A DNA stretch of 64,000 bases from Piezodorus guildinii (taxonomy: Eukaryota; Arthropoda; Insecta; Hemiptera; Pentatomidae). The stretch is taken from NCBI GenBank assembly GCA_023052935.1, contig CM041292.1, forward strand, positions 202,825,799 to 202,889,798, written 5' to 3'. The position numbers and the translations under genes were made by a program. This document shows, piece by piece, positions 33,578-43,909 of the stretch. Within the stretch, counting starts at the first letter, position 1. Each line of letters begins with the position of its first letter. Below the pieces are notes generated by a model. The model did not search any database and was not told where the DNA came from. It worked only from the letters and a program-made list of their open reading frames with translations.

Positions 33578-33724
33578 TCAATTCTTCAGGTTATAGTTGA
33601 TGGTCATTCTTGTATCTTGAGAAATATTATTATTTACAAAGTACATCCTAGCTCTCCGCAAAGACAGGTACGTCCAGAGCATGTAGATATAGAAGGCTGT
33701 CAGTATGAGGAACAGTAATTGCTA
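33578..33724 (-). other. Leaky-stop candidate and in-frame transmembrane extension
   Basis: The exon's TAG (33722-33724) is followed by CAA TTA, matching the UAG-CAR-YYA readthrough context first defined in tobacco mosaic virus. The same frame stays open for 47 codons to TGA at 33578-33580. It encodes LLFLILTAFYIYMLWTYL, a transmembrane-length hydrophobic run, then SLRRAR, a basic stop-transfer pattern, and a short polar tail. Its codons keep the G/C-ending preference of the exon over the hydrophobic part. Readthrough would give a type I membrane form with the Pro/Thr/Ser region as stalk. Alternatives: a CAG-to-TAG nonsense change or sequence error in a gene that always encodes the anchor, or unseen splicing. 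Confidence 0.6.
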
Positions 33725-34699
33725 TATTGGTGGAGATGGGGCCAGCTTCTTTTCTTCCTCGAGCTCTTCCACTTCCGCAGGACTTGAGGTCGTCGATGCG
33801 GAAATCTCTTCCGCCATGGTTGGTGGAGTCTGAAGGACCACTTCCGGTTGGCCGTAAGTAGGCAATTCTTCAAAGACGGTACTGTTGTCCGTAAAGTCGG
33901 TTGGTGTTGTTGTCAATTCCTGTTCTTCGGTGGTTGGTGGAGGGCATGATGGTGGTTGTGGTGAGGTTTTGGATTGTTCAGGACTTTCTGAAGTTAGAGA
34001 AGGTTGTGTTGTTTCCGTAGTATTTTTCGCGACCTCAGGTAGTGTGGGGATAGCGCTGGGTGGTGGTGTTATTGGAACTGGTTTGAGGATCGTGGACGGT
34101 TGGGATATCTCTTGCTGTTCGTTCGGGACCTGAGTGTGATTTATAGCTCTGATGCGATGGCTCACTTTCTTCCCCGATAGGAAAGCAGAGAGGTCAGCTT
34201 CGAGGATCCAAGTCCTTCCTGTATCACCTACGGCATGAAGAGGGTCGCCCAAACCTCCTGCATCCCTCTGCTTGAAGGTTTTTCTATTGAGGTCCCTTTG
34301 CGTGTTCCAGGTGTACAGTCTCTGAGACCCGGATACCCTGAACAAGATGTTCCTGCCCTCCCTCCCGATGAGGATCACTCCAGGAGGCTTGGAACCCACT
34401 TTCCGCACCAGACCCCTTTCGTCCCTCGTGTTCATGACGTACATGTCAGGGCTCTTGTAGAAGGTAAAGTAGAGGTTGCTGGGAGGAACCAGCGAGAGGT
34501 AGAGGACATCGGAGGGGTGAGAGACCGCCCTGGGGAGCAGAAGTCTCCTGCCTCGGCCGCTGGCCACGTCCCAGACCGCGATGCACCTCGAAGGACCGTC
34601 GCTGATGTACAGTCGTTCAGGACCTGTCAAAGACTCTTCCACCTCCAGGAACTGCGCGCGGCCTCGTACAAGGCCGTCCAAGGGAATGGTCTGCTTTAT
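33722..34699 (-). CDS. Yellow/MRJP-family protein, terminal exon (host gene)
   Basis: This is the only host gene I can support. Yellow/MRJP proteins are usually secreted beta-propeller proteins of arthropods; some affect pigmentation, but this member's function is unknown. The exon follows a splice acceptor (TTTCAG, G at 34700) and keeps frame IKQTIPLDG. Family-type blocks in order: RLYISDGPSRCIAVWDV, DVLYLSLVPPSNLYFTFYKS, KPPGVILIGREGRNILFRV, LYTWNTQ and DTGRTWILEADLSAFLSG. From about residue 200 a Pro/Thr/Ser/Glu-rich stalk follows with possible N-glycosylation sites NHT, NTT and NST. Codons are G/C-rich against AT-rich flanks. The Met in the polypyrimidine tract (34708) is intronic, not a start. 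Upstream exons were not found here. The frame stops at TAG, then continues open (next feature). Confidence 0.85.
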   Translation of the reverse strand: MKQTIPLDGLVRGRAQFLEVEESLTGPERLYISDGPSRCIAVWDVASGRGRRLLLPRAVSHPSDVLYLSLVPPSNLYFTFYKSPDMYVMNTRDERGLVRKVGSKPPGVILIGREGRNILFRVSGSQRLYTWNTQRDLNRKTFKQRDAGGLGDPLHAVGDTGRTWILEADLSAFLSGKKVSHRIRAINHTQVPNEQQEISQPSTILKPVPITPPPSAIPTLPEVAKNTTETTQPSLTSESPEQSKTSPQPPSCPPPTTEEQELTTTPTDFTDNSTVFEELPTYGQPEVVLQTPPTMAEEISASTTSSPAEVEELEEEKKLAPSPPI

Positions 34700-34713
34700 C
34701 TGAAACATGAAAA
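34700..34713 (-). promoter_or_regulatory. 3' splice acceptor of the MRJP-family terminal exon
   Basis: The minus strand reads TTTTCATGTTTCAG then the exon. The pyrimidine-rich tract plus CAG fits an acceptor, and family similarity begins right after it. The upstream intron sequence is AT-rich. Confidence 0.7.
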
Positions 34714-34719
34714 TCGAAA

Positions 34720-35445
34720 TTAGTGAATGCTATAAAAAGTTTAACAGTTACATTAAATTAGTATAGTTTTAACATTGTAAGTTATTTTCAAAAATAATAC
34801 TAGAATATAAAAGATTTGTTGATGGAGTTTGAAAGTATTACATCAAACCAGAAAAACATCTTCCATGTTAGTGACTAGTTGCCTAAATAAACAAGTATGT
34901 GAGGAGTTAAATTTGTATACAATAAAAGATAATCATCCATTATCAACTAGTCAATTACACTGACAATCTAGGATTAGGAAAGTGTTAAACTTTAGAAATG
35001 ATACTCAACTTAAAATTTCATTAGCTAAGAAGCCAAGGCCATGTCAGTTTACAACAATTTTTTATTTTTATTTTCTAATTTTACAATGGGTAGTTTTTTC
35101 TCAAGAGTTTTTCATGACTTTTTATAATCATTCTAAATATTTACTTATTGTGTTATTCAATACAGTTGTGTTTAAATGTTACAATATGAATTTAATATTT
35201 TAAATTATTTAAATATTAATTATTTTATTTAAATAATTATAATAATTAATTATTTAAATATAAATTATTTAATATTAAATTAAAATAATTTTAATAATAC
35301 TATCAAGTTATTATAATTTATTATTTTATTCTAAATCGTTTGAAAATATTTGTTAAATACACTTAATTAATTAATTATTACCTCATTTTAAACATCATTT
35401 TAGTGTTTTGATAGTACCTTAATTTCAGTTTTAAATTTATTTTTA
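34720..35445. other. Intron or upstream region of the host gene, no exon seen
   Basis: AT-rich, with dense AATTATTTAAATA repeats at ~35200-35300. No second MRJP-like exon could be found here. Confidence 0.4.
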
Positions 35446-36125
35446 TGGGGTTGTTTCACATGAAATGTCCGTTTTTATAGTTTCTGAAATACATTAAGGA
35501 TTTTGCAGGTCTCTGTTGTTTGCTTCCGAATGTTTACATATTTAAAGTAAACAGTTATTAATCCTCTACCTTTGTGTTATAAACATTAGCTTCCCAATCA
35601 ATTACCCACTTTTTAGTATAACTCCAAATATGAACTTGGAAACACGCGATTTTCGAGTAATATTTTTGTACGAGTTTAAACTCGGCTCTCAGCAGCTGTG
35701 GCCGCTAGAAATATTTGCAAGGCGTTTGGAGAAGGGAGTGTTAATGAACGGATCATTCGCCGTTGGTTTGCTAAGTTTTCAGCTGGGGATACCGACTTGG
35801 GAAACTTGCCCCAAGGAAGATATCCGTCCGTAATAGACAACGATGTCCTCAAACATACAGTAGAAGGAAACCCCTTCCAAACAGTTAAAGGACTCTCAGC
35901 ACAACTAAATGCAAGTGCATCTACCGTTTCCAGACATTTAAAGTGTATTGGGAAAGTAAAAAAGCTCGATACATGGGTACCTCATGATCTCACTGAGCGG
36001 CAGCAAGACCCCAGTGTTTCAGTTCGGGGATAAAAAAGTTGTCACGTTGGGAAAAATTTGTAGAAAAAGAAGGCAAATACTTCGATATAATTATCTTGTC
36101 GTATTTTTAATAAAAATCCTTTACC
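35446..36125 (+). pseudogene. mariner family B, deleted, left end only
   Basis: Left terminal repeat TGGGGTTGTTTCACATGAAA after TA. The transposase starts NLETRDFRVIFLYEFKLGS, shifts frame, then reads AARNICKAFGEGSVNERIIR, RWFAKFSAGDTDLGNLPQGR, NASASTVSRHLKCIGKVKKL and WVPHDLTERQQDP, and jumps out of frame to the last ~20 codons (FGDKKVVTLGKN-like). The catalytic region is deleted and the 3' terminal repeat is missing; the sequence stops matching at TCCTTTACC (~36125). Its deletion differs from that of the 29377 copy. Confidence 0.87.
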
Positions 36126-36465
36126 ATAGAATAACACGATAACTTCATTGCAGAATTTTCAAAATTTAATCTTCTCATTGTTAAAAATAAAAAATACGTA
36201 TATTGCATGACCTATAGAAAATTTGCAGGAGAAACTAAAAGGGAAATATTCCCAGGTTAGAGTTACGATTTGTGAGAAAAAGAGCTGAAATATAAATGTA
36301 CAATTTACTGAAGAAAGCTAAATATTATCTAAAATAAATTCGTAGAAGGTAGAGGAAAGGGATTTGTAGCCTATAAACATCGATTGTTGTTTATGATAAT
36401 TCCTATTGTTATATCCATGGGAAATAATTGTTTCCATGCAATTCGAATGATAACTAAATGCAGAT

Positions 36466-36994
36466 GAGGAAGATGGTTGGGGGTGCGGTCATAAATTAGA
36501 AACACACATTTAAAACAAGTGCTATTTTAATTATGTGCCCACGTTTCGGCCTACAATGTGAGCCTTCATCAGGGCTAAAATATTTTTCCTTTGTCATTTG
36601 TTTCATTTGCTTAGTCTCTCTTTATATATTCTCATTACAATATTATCATCTCAATTCTGTTTACTTCCATACTTTATAACTATCATCTTAATTTTGTTTA
36701 TTTCCATACTTTATAACTGTCATTTTATTATCATTTTACATTTAATTTTATTTTATGTTCCCATATTATATTACTGCCATATTATTATTATATACCTAAC
36801 GCATTATTAATTCTATAATTACATTGGTTGTTATCTTGTTTCTTTTAGCCTTGATGAAGGCCCACATTGTAAGCCGAAACGTCGGCACATAATTAAAATA
36901 GCACTTGTTTTGAATGTGTGCTTCTAATTTATGACCGCACCCCCAACCATCGTCCTCATCTAATTTCTCAACGGTCAACAAAAACTCCATCATT
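36466..36994. mobile_element. Foldback element with two hammerhead-like cores and 16-bp target duplication
   Basis: ATAACTAAATG(C/T)AGAT lies at 36450-36465 and 36995-37010, a 15/16 match. Inside, the left arm (GATGGTTGGGGGTGCGGTCA to TTCATCAGGGC) is the inverse of the right arm (~36843-36960). The right end adds CTCAACGGTCAACAAAAACT. The loop is AT-rich with tandem ACTTTATAACTATCATCTTA units. Terminal words are shared with 58347-58983 and 17540-19190. Confidence 0.85.
36541..36572 (-). ncRNA. Hammerhead-ribozyme-like core
   Basis: Minus strand: CTGATGA, AGGC, loop, GGCC, GAAACG. The invariant CUGAUGA and GAAA boxes and the short helix between them match the hammerhead core. The cleavage-site side and stem I cannot be assigned with confidence, so activity is unproven. 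A diverged plus-strand partner (TTGATGAAGGC...GCCGAAACG) is at 36850-36881. Confidence 0.4.
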
Positions 36995-37010
36995 ATAACT
37001 AAATGTAGAT

Positions 37011-37490
37011 TTCAAAATTTATTTGAATTACTCGGTAAGTGAATGTGATGATGGTTGCCCCAGATTTTTATTTTGCGAATTATAAAATCCCACGCACTTT
37101 ATAAGGGAATACCCTTTCAACAATATTAATGAATTGTTTAATCACAGTTGACTATTTCATAGCTTGAATAATGAACGTGCCATCATGATTGTTCTGGCAT
37201 AAACTGAGGAAGGAGCCAGAGTTAAAACACGTCCCGTGGGCAATGACTCCAGTTCATTTTTCTCTTGCCTGACTTTCGACAAGATAGCGTTAAATAACAA
37301 AAAAAAAATATTGTTTAGAACCCACTCCTAGAATTTCTAAAAAAAATATCTGTTATTCAAATGACAGTAACATTTTATTATTTATTTATTTACAATCGTT
37401 TTTGTTTGACTTTAATGTTATTTGCTATCTGCAAAAAAAAAAAAAAAATTTGCAATAGGCAAATATGATGACTTCCGAAAGTCGGTTAAA
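37011..37490. other. No gene; possible SINE-like tail
   Basis: At ~37270-37310 GATAGCGTTAAATAAC and an A run resemble the end of SINE-1-type elements, but the head is not recognisable. The rest shows nothing. Confidence 0.3.
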
Positions 37491-37499
37491 GCAAGGCAT

Positions 37500-38187
37500 C
37501 TCTAGGCCACCGCCTTAAAAGTCGTCGGGGTGGGTTGTACGAGTTCGTGTAGGATTTAAGTGTTTGGGCCGATGGGTTCATGTTTTAAGTCAGTCTGTCA
37601 TGAAATCTTTTATAATGTTCTGTGGCTGTGTCTGAAACTGTGAGTATGTGCAAGTCCTTGTGAAGTAATTCGTTGGTTACATAAAACGGTGCATCCACGA
37701 TTTTTCGCAATATTTTCGATTGAAGGGTTTGAATTATTTGGATGTTAGAATATTTGGCAGATCCCCATAGCTCTATCCCGTATGTCCATAATGGTTTGAT
37801 CAGTACTTTGTAAATAGTAAGTTTGGTGTTCACGGATAATTTGGATCGTTTGTCAAGCAGACGGGATAGTAGTCCAAATCGTCTGTTCAGCTGTTGTCTT
37901 TTAAGTCTAATGTGGGGCCTCCATGTCAGTCTTTTGTCTAAGTACAGTCACAAATATCGTACTTCCTCTGATGTTGGAATGGGTTTATCCTCAAAATAGA
38001 CTGCTGGACAATCCCAATGATTGAGCGTGAAAACGATAAATAGACTCATTGATTGGTTCATTTTCACTTTCCATCTATTAGCCCAACTGGATAAGTCATA
38101 AATGTGGTTTTGCATCATGAAGGATGCAAGAATTGGGTTTTGATGGGATGTCAAAAGAGCTGTATCGTCTGCAAAAAAAAAAAACAC
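37500..38187 (-). pseudogene. Jockey-like reverse transcriptase fragment, third subfamily
   Basis: The minus strand reads FFADDTALLTSHQNP at the RT catalytic motif, WANRWKVKMNQSMS, EVRYL, then after a break NTKLTIYKVLIKPLWTYGIE, LWGSAKYSNIQIIQTLQSKI and VDAPFYVTNELLHKDLHI, and ends in a degraded HPDDF-like tail. Both ends are lost. The sequence differs from both other Jockey-like subfamilies here. Confidence 0.83.
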
Positions 38188-38516
38188 TCCGAAATTTCTT
38201 AGCTTATATATTTTGAGAATACTTGTAGTTGAAATAATTTACCAACAATAGTTCAAGGAGGAAACAATTTTCTATAATATAATTATTGTATATTTATCGT
38301 TGATCATTGAAAATACGTGAGTATTCACACCCTTTAATGTCGGAGTCGTTCCTTTCACTTTCCGTGGCCGCAAGTACCTAAAAGGTGTGGACTGGCAATA
38401 TTATATCCTAGCAATGATTTCTAATAAGATTTTTGTTACACGGAAAAAAAAACTCTTCCTCAACTATTATTCGGTGGTCTAATATAGAATGAGTTCATAA
38501 TAGTTTAATATAATAT

Positions 38517-38587
38517 TTGCCTTGCAAATATTTCTAGCGGCCTCAGCTGCCCCGAGTTTAAACTCGTACAAAAATATTACTCGAAAA
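38517..38587 (-). pseudogene. mariner family B N-terminal scrap
   Basis: The minus strand matches the FRVIFLYEFKLG to ICK region of the 35446 copy. It abuts a Jockey-like 3' end directly. Confidence 0.7.
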
Positions 38588-38787
38588 TCGTAAAGTATAA
38601 CAATCCGAGTTGTCTGAAAAGAAGATGGCCCCGAGACATTCTAGTTTAGAATATTTTTAGAGTGCTGCCAATGAGTAGTGTCTCTACATGTATTTTAAGT
38701 CAATTTACCATATGTCCATCACACTTACTTGATGTATTATTACAGTTGTAAATATCAATAAATATGTTGAATTAAAAAAAAATAAAA
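38588..38787 (+). pseudogene. Jockey-like LINE 3' end fragment
   Basis: Encodes the terminal RLKRRWPRD-like block (TCTGAAAAGAAGATGGCCCC), then the UTR (AGTGCTGCCAATGAG) and an A-rich tail near 38775. Confidence 0.72.
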
Positions 38788-38844
38788 GTTCTTATATTGA
38801 TTTTAACAGCCGAGGTAAATAAAGGTCGTGTGTTGCCCGCACTG
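38788..38844 (-). mobile_element. HINE-like repeat, 5' tip
   Basis: Only the last ~55 bases remain (GCCGAGGTAAATAAAGGTCG then TGTGTTGCCCGCAC). Confidence 0.65.
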
Positions 38845-39470
38845 TTTTTTAAAAATCATTATCTTCGATTTTCACACCTCTGGCTTTAAAAACTGGTTAA
38901 TTGTCAAATTTCAAAGTAAAATTTTAATGGAGTTTTTTTTTTCAAATACTGTATTACTCTCAAGTTTCAATTACACTTATGGAACAAAAACTAGCATAGG
39001 AATGCCTATCCCTCAAACGGCCTTCAAGCTTCAACTTGCAAGCCTTCATGGTCTTTCTAATGTTTTAATTATAATTTCTTCCTTCATTCCCTGCATATTA
39101 AAAGGTAAAAAAAAAAAATAAAAAAGTCTGGTTATGAGATACTGAATGCTGGACAAGCTTGATTCAAATTTTGATTGTTGCACGAAATGGATAAATAAAA
39201 ATATACTCTTTGTTGAGCCATATTCAAAGTATATAACTAGGAAATGAAATAAATAAGTCGATTGGATTTGACCACACCTATCTACTCAGGTGTTTTAAGT
39301 TCGTGCATCAGATAACTTCAGCACTTTCTTCTATTCATTGACTTATATGGAATTGATTGTATATTTCGGTTCTACTAGAAAGGGTCGAAAAGTAGTAGTT
39401 TGGGAAAGCTTAAAGTTCTTGACAACCAAAATTGAGACGTTTATTTGTAAAAGATACTATATTTATTAAT
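38845..39470. other. No feature identified
   Basis: No supported gene; a short open frame at 38828-39121 has no motif and ends in an A run. Confidence 0.3.
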
Positions 39471-40003
39471 GGTGTAGCCGGGTAAGGATTGGTAAGTCTG
39501 CCCCCACAGTTTTTTTGACTCAAACTTAGGGGATCGATTTGGTGTCGAATAAAAATAATTTTCCTAAATGTTTAGCTTTTTGATTCAAACGGTTTTCGAG
39601 ATTTCTTTTAAAAACCTCTTTTCTCGTTTTTTTTTTTTTTTTTTTTAATAGTAAAATTTGAAATTAATTAATGATCATTTTTTATCCGATTCTTAGAAGG
39701 CAAAGGCATAAAAAAAATCACGATTCTTAAACGAAAAGCCAATTTTTCCTCCAAATTAGTTTTTCGTTTAAAAATCATGATCATATCATTTTTTCATGCC
39801 TTTGCCTTCAATGAATCAGAGAAAACAAATCATCATTGATTAATTTCAAATTTTACTATTAAAAAAAAAGGTTTTTAAAAACTCTCTAAAACCGTTTGAA
39901 TCAAACTGCTAAAAATTTAGGTAAATTGTTTTTATTTTGATCCCCCAAGTTTGAGTCTTTAAAACCGCGGGGACAGATTTACCATCTTTACCCGGCCATA
40001 GCC
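39471..40003. mobile_element. Foldback MITE, ~530 bp
   Basis: The left half, from GTAGCCGGGTAAGGAT, is the imperfect inverse of the right half, which ends ATCTTTACCCGGCC. Paired internal words include GACTCAAACTT, GATTCAAACGGTTTT, GGCAAAGGCAT and TTTTCGTTTA. Arms are about 255 bases, the axis is near 39740-39755, and there is no coding sequence. Superfamily unknown; T and A runs in the two halves pair with each other. Confidence 0.85.
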
Positions 40004-40532
40004 TTTCACAGGTACGAATATCTCTCATTTGATTATTATTAATTATTATCTTATTCACATCGCATTATAATCAGAAATATAGTATACCATATTAATAAAA
40101 TTATCTTTACGTTATGGAAATGTTTCATTCTTTATTTATTTATTTTATTTTTTTGTTATTTTAGAGTAGTGATCCTTCAAGGGCCCAGCTAGTTTTTAAA
40201 AGTGCGTAAATAATGAGAGTAAAAACCTCCTAGCCCGGTCGTTTTCCAAAATACGGTAAGAACCATCATGAGCTGTAAAATAACAGTTTTGTTGGTCATT
40301 TTGGGAGAAGACAAAAACGTTTTTCCTTTTTGTCCTGTTTGAAACCGCCACTAATTAGAAGTTCTTTAAACTGTTGTATTAATCTCAGCATAGCTTATAA
40401 CGTTGGTGATTTACTTATAACTGTAATAGGTAATGAAAGAGTTCGAAGATTAATAAATAGTAATAATTAGCAATTAAAAACTGGAATTAAATATTTTATG
40501 AATGATTTAAGTGTAATGATTAATACTTTATT

Positions 40533-41340
40533 TTTCCTTTTTTTTTTTTTTTTTTTCCTTAGGCTTGAACCACTTGGGTCATTTTCGCCTTAAATCACGG
40601 ATATTATATTTATTGTACAAGTCTGTCTGTCGTAGGAAGTCAAAAAGTTTTGCAGTTACCTGTATGTTGTCTTGTAAAACGGTTGGAAAGTAAGTGCCAA
40701 TTGCAATATGAGCTCTTTGAGTATCATAAGCCCTACACTCTGTCAAAACGTGTTTAACAGTAACCGGGCAACCGCATGTTGGGCAGTCAGTAGGAGGTTC
40801 CCGTGCCATGAGATGTCAGTGAGTTAGTCGGGTGTGTCCAATGCGCAGGCGCGCCAGGATAACCTCTCCCCTTCGCTTTTGTCGTAGGGCCGAATGCCAA
40901 TGGGAGATGTCCCTTCTTATTTCCCTTAACTTGTTTTCTTTAGTGTCGTGCCAAATTTGTCCCCACTTCGACCGAATCCGATGCTTGATTACAAAAACAT
41001 AGTCGCCAACAGCAACCCAAATAAACGGAATGCCATCTGTTATTGCTTCTTTGGCTGAACGATCTGCGAGTTCATTGCCAACTATACCGCAGTGGCTCGT
41101 TACCCAGACAAAAAGAACTGAATTATCAGAAACTATTGTGGACTGCAATAATAATAAAATATTTTGAAAAAGAGAGTCGGTGGAGAAAGGGTGTTTCAAG
41201 CTGATCAGAGCCGATAAGGTGTCTGTGCAAATAATCCTGGTTGTTTTAGTAGGGTGAATAACACTTAAACTTTTATAAATTCCAACTAGTTCCGCGGTAT
41301 AGTTGTTACAGAGTGGAGAAAGGGAAAATGATATTGTCTG
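40533..41340 (-). pseudogene. I-type LINE: RNase H and C-terminal Cys motif
   Basis: On the minus strand: NNYTAELVGIYKSL, ICTDTLSALISLK, VLFVWVTSHCGIVGNELADR (RNase H), RGEVILARLRIGHTRLTH then a stop at ~40816, and, still in frame, CPTCGCPVTVKHVLTECRAY followed by a tail ending RDLRRK at 40579. The ordered RNase H Asp/Glu positions and the CX2C...HX4C motif mark an I-group element. The T run at ~40533-40557 is the A-tail. It is only lightly damaged. Confidence 0.85.
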
Positions 41341-41351
41341 CCCTCACACAC

Positions 41352-41490
41352 GATATCAAGTTACACAATATCATCAAGATTGATAAGTACGCTGTGTATG
41401 ATAGCAACCCAATACAGTTGGGCAGCACGGTTTTGTTTTATTGTAATTTTGATAAAATAAAGCATTTCTCTTCTCTATTTTTTTTATAAC
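41352..41490 (+). repeat. Dispersed repeat 'GGGCAGCAC', copy 1
   Basis: Matches 59748-59862 in inverse orientation over ATCAAGATTGATAAGTACGC, CAACCCAATACAGTTGGGCA and AATAAAGCATTTCTCTTCTC. AATAAA followed by a T-rich end suggests the 3' end of a retroelement. It overlaps no coding motif. Confidence 0.7.
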
Positions 41491-41559
41491 AACATATTAA
41501 GCATTAACAAAATTTAGATTAATGAAGCCGCTCTAAAGAAACCTAGTGATAAAAGTTAA

Positions 41560-42879
41560 TCTATACTAATATTATAAAGCTGAAGAGTTTGTTTGTTTGT
41601 TTGTTTATTTGAACGTGCTAATCTCAGAAACTACTGGTTCGAATTGAAAAATTCTTTTTGTGTTGGATAGTCCATTTATCGAGGAAGGCTATAGGCTATA
41701 TAACATCACACTGCGCCCAATAGGACCGAAGAATCAGTTGAAAATCTGGGAAAAAACGGGGAAAATTTGGGAGAAAAAAAAACTCGCATCCCAATAATTC
41801 CAAATGATTTAACTTTTATTTTTAAATAATTCAATTTCCCGTTATTTTATATTTTCCGTAACAATTAATCACAGAGGTAAACATTTAAACATGTAGGAAT
41901 AGATTTACGTCAGGATCGGGTTGCGGAGGAAATCAGTATGTTATTCTGCCACAAGAAAATAAAACTAAAAATGTCATTTACGCGAAAGTACTTTAAAATA
42001 TATTCTTTTAAAAACTTCTTAATAGCGATCATAATAACAGAAATTGATGCATACGAAGTCGCTTTAGAATATATCAAAGAAAAGGTGACATGTACTGAGA
42101 AGGTTTAAATTTGGGTGATAAAATTCCGGTTCTGGGAAACGCCGATGATTTGGTACTGCTAGGGGAAGACACGGAAACTAAACAACTAAATACAGATGCG
42201 TTAATAAAAACCGGTAAAGAAATAGGACTCGAAATAATACGAAAAGACAAAATAGATGATTGTAGCAGAGACGGTGGCGATCATAGTAATATTTTTTTTT
42301 TTTAATTCTTTATTTCCAGATCGGCTACATGAGCCATACATGGTTTATAGTAATATTGATATATTAGGGTATACTTTTGAACACGTAGAAAAATTTAAGT
42401 ATTTAGGTTCAATGATAACGAGAAAAAAATAAATCCAGGAGGAAATAAAGTCCTGGTTAAAGGCGGGAAATGCGTGTTATAATTCAATTGTGAAATTACT
42501 TAGCTTCTATCTAAAAACTTAAAGGTTAGAATTTATAAAACTATTATTCTTCCGACGGTGAATTTGAACGCTTACTTTGAAGGACGGACAACGGCTAAAG
42601 GTTTTAGAAAATAAGGTACTACAGGTAAAATATTTGGTTCGAAGAGAGATGAGGCTACTGGGGAGTATAGAAAGTTACACGACGCGGCAATACATATATT
42701 AATCTATATTATTATCTATATTGTTAAGTCATGTTTTATTTTATTTATTTGGTCAAGATCGGGCTTTAAATTATAACAAAGAGTAGCTGATAGTTGATAT
42801 TATAGCCAATCTTACCATAAACGCACATAAATTAATACGAAATGCAATATTCGCGAGCAAAGCTGCGTGTCACAGCTAG
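41560..42879 (+). mobile_element. Chimeric Helitron 2 carrying the same RTE fragment
   Basis: TCTATACTAATATTATAAAG after A at the left, GTGTCACAGCTAG before T at the right. It contains the helicase remnant (GTAACAATTAATCACAGAGG, more decayed), the old Helitron 3' segment to CGAAGTCGC, then RTE sequence from 42065 (LEYIKEKVTC; NADDLVLLGEDTETKQLNTD) to ~42690. It is shorter than Helitron 1 through loss of the segment corresponding to ~31250-31640. A T-rich insertion with TTTATTTCCAGATCGGC occurs at ~42290-42345. Confidence 0.85.
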
Positions 42880-43705
42880 TTTTTAAATATGTTTTTAAAC
42901 ATTTAACTGTACTAATTAATACAAAAGTGTACGCAGGAATTTTGTTAGGAGTGGTTGAGTACCTTAATAATATAAAATAAAATATAAAACAATACATTTG
43001 AAATCAAGTGCTTTGCTTGGAGGTATAGATAGCGTTAGGGGACGTAGTGAATGAGTTGGTTAGCGTTGCTGTGAACCAGGTGACAAAAAAATTTAAATAA
43101 AATAATTAGAGTTCGGGTCGTGGTACTGGAGCGCTTTTAACTCTACTATAAATCCTTACCCCTCACTCCCTGGCCAGATAAAACTGGGTACAGCTCAAAC
43201 AAGCGATGTAGGGATGAACAAAAAAAAAAGTATAAACAGCGTATAGCCACAAGTAATGCCTTATTTTAATTTTTAAATTTGTTTTAATAATATTAATGAT
43301 ATTTATGTAGTAAGGACACTACATACAGTCAAAAATGTAAAGCCGTATTAATTTAAGCCTTTATCTTTATACTGTTATCATTTTTTTTAAAAAAGGAGCC
43401 CATTTAAAACAAGTGGAAATCGGATAATAGTCGCGTATATAACAATCACTGTTTGGATAAGTTAATTTTAGAACATAATCAGAAAATAAAAAAAACTTCA
43501 GATTCATACAATTTACAAAGCATTTTTACCATATTTATTTATATCTACATGATTTTATAAACGCCAGTTTAAATAGAAGACGAAAAAAAAAAACCTTGTT
43601 TATCTCGGTAACTACCTACCTTTAATTATTAAAACTTAATGTTTGAAGTTTATGAATCACAAATAGTTATTTATACTTTACACAAAGCATAAACAATTAT
43701 AATAT
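42880..43705. other. No feature identified
   Basis: 43015-43230 is less AT-rich (GGTCGTGGTACTGGAGCGCT) but matches nothing recognised. No ORF. Confidence 0.3.
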
Positions 43706-43711
43706 TTTAAT

Positions 43712-43908
43712 AGGAGTAAAAAATCGTTAGTTATGCCGTCCTTCGGAGGGGTCGTAAAAAGTTGGTCCTTAGCCTGTACGATGTCAGGTACTCGTTAAAG
43801 ATCCCTATCATTAATTAAACCTGGATAGGCAAAATTTAGGACTCCCACTGTAGCATCGTCCGATTAGCATAGTAGCATAAAGTGACGTTAAATAAATAAA
43901 CAAACAAT
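43712..43908 (+). mobile_element. SINE-1, headless copy
   Basis: Body only, from GGAGTAAAAAATCGTTAG to AGTGACGTTAAATAAATAAA. The tRNA-like head is missing, as expected of 5' truncation. Confidence 0.8.
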
Positions 43909-43909
43909 T

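Noticed and set aside
33885..34723. Plus-strand open frames of 82 and 162 codons
   Set aside because: Antisense to the MRJP-family exon; open only because of its G/C-rich codon use.
36598..36810. 70-codon plus-strand frame resembling a membrane protein
   Set aside because: AT-rich foldback loop; hydrophobic only by base composition.
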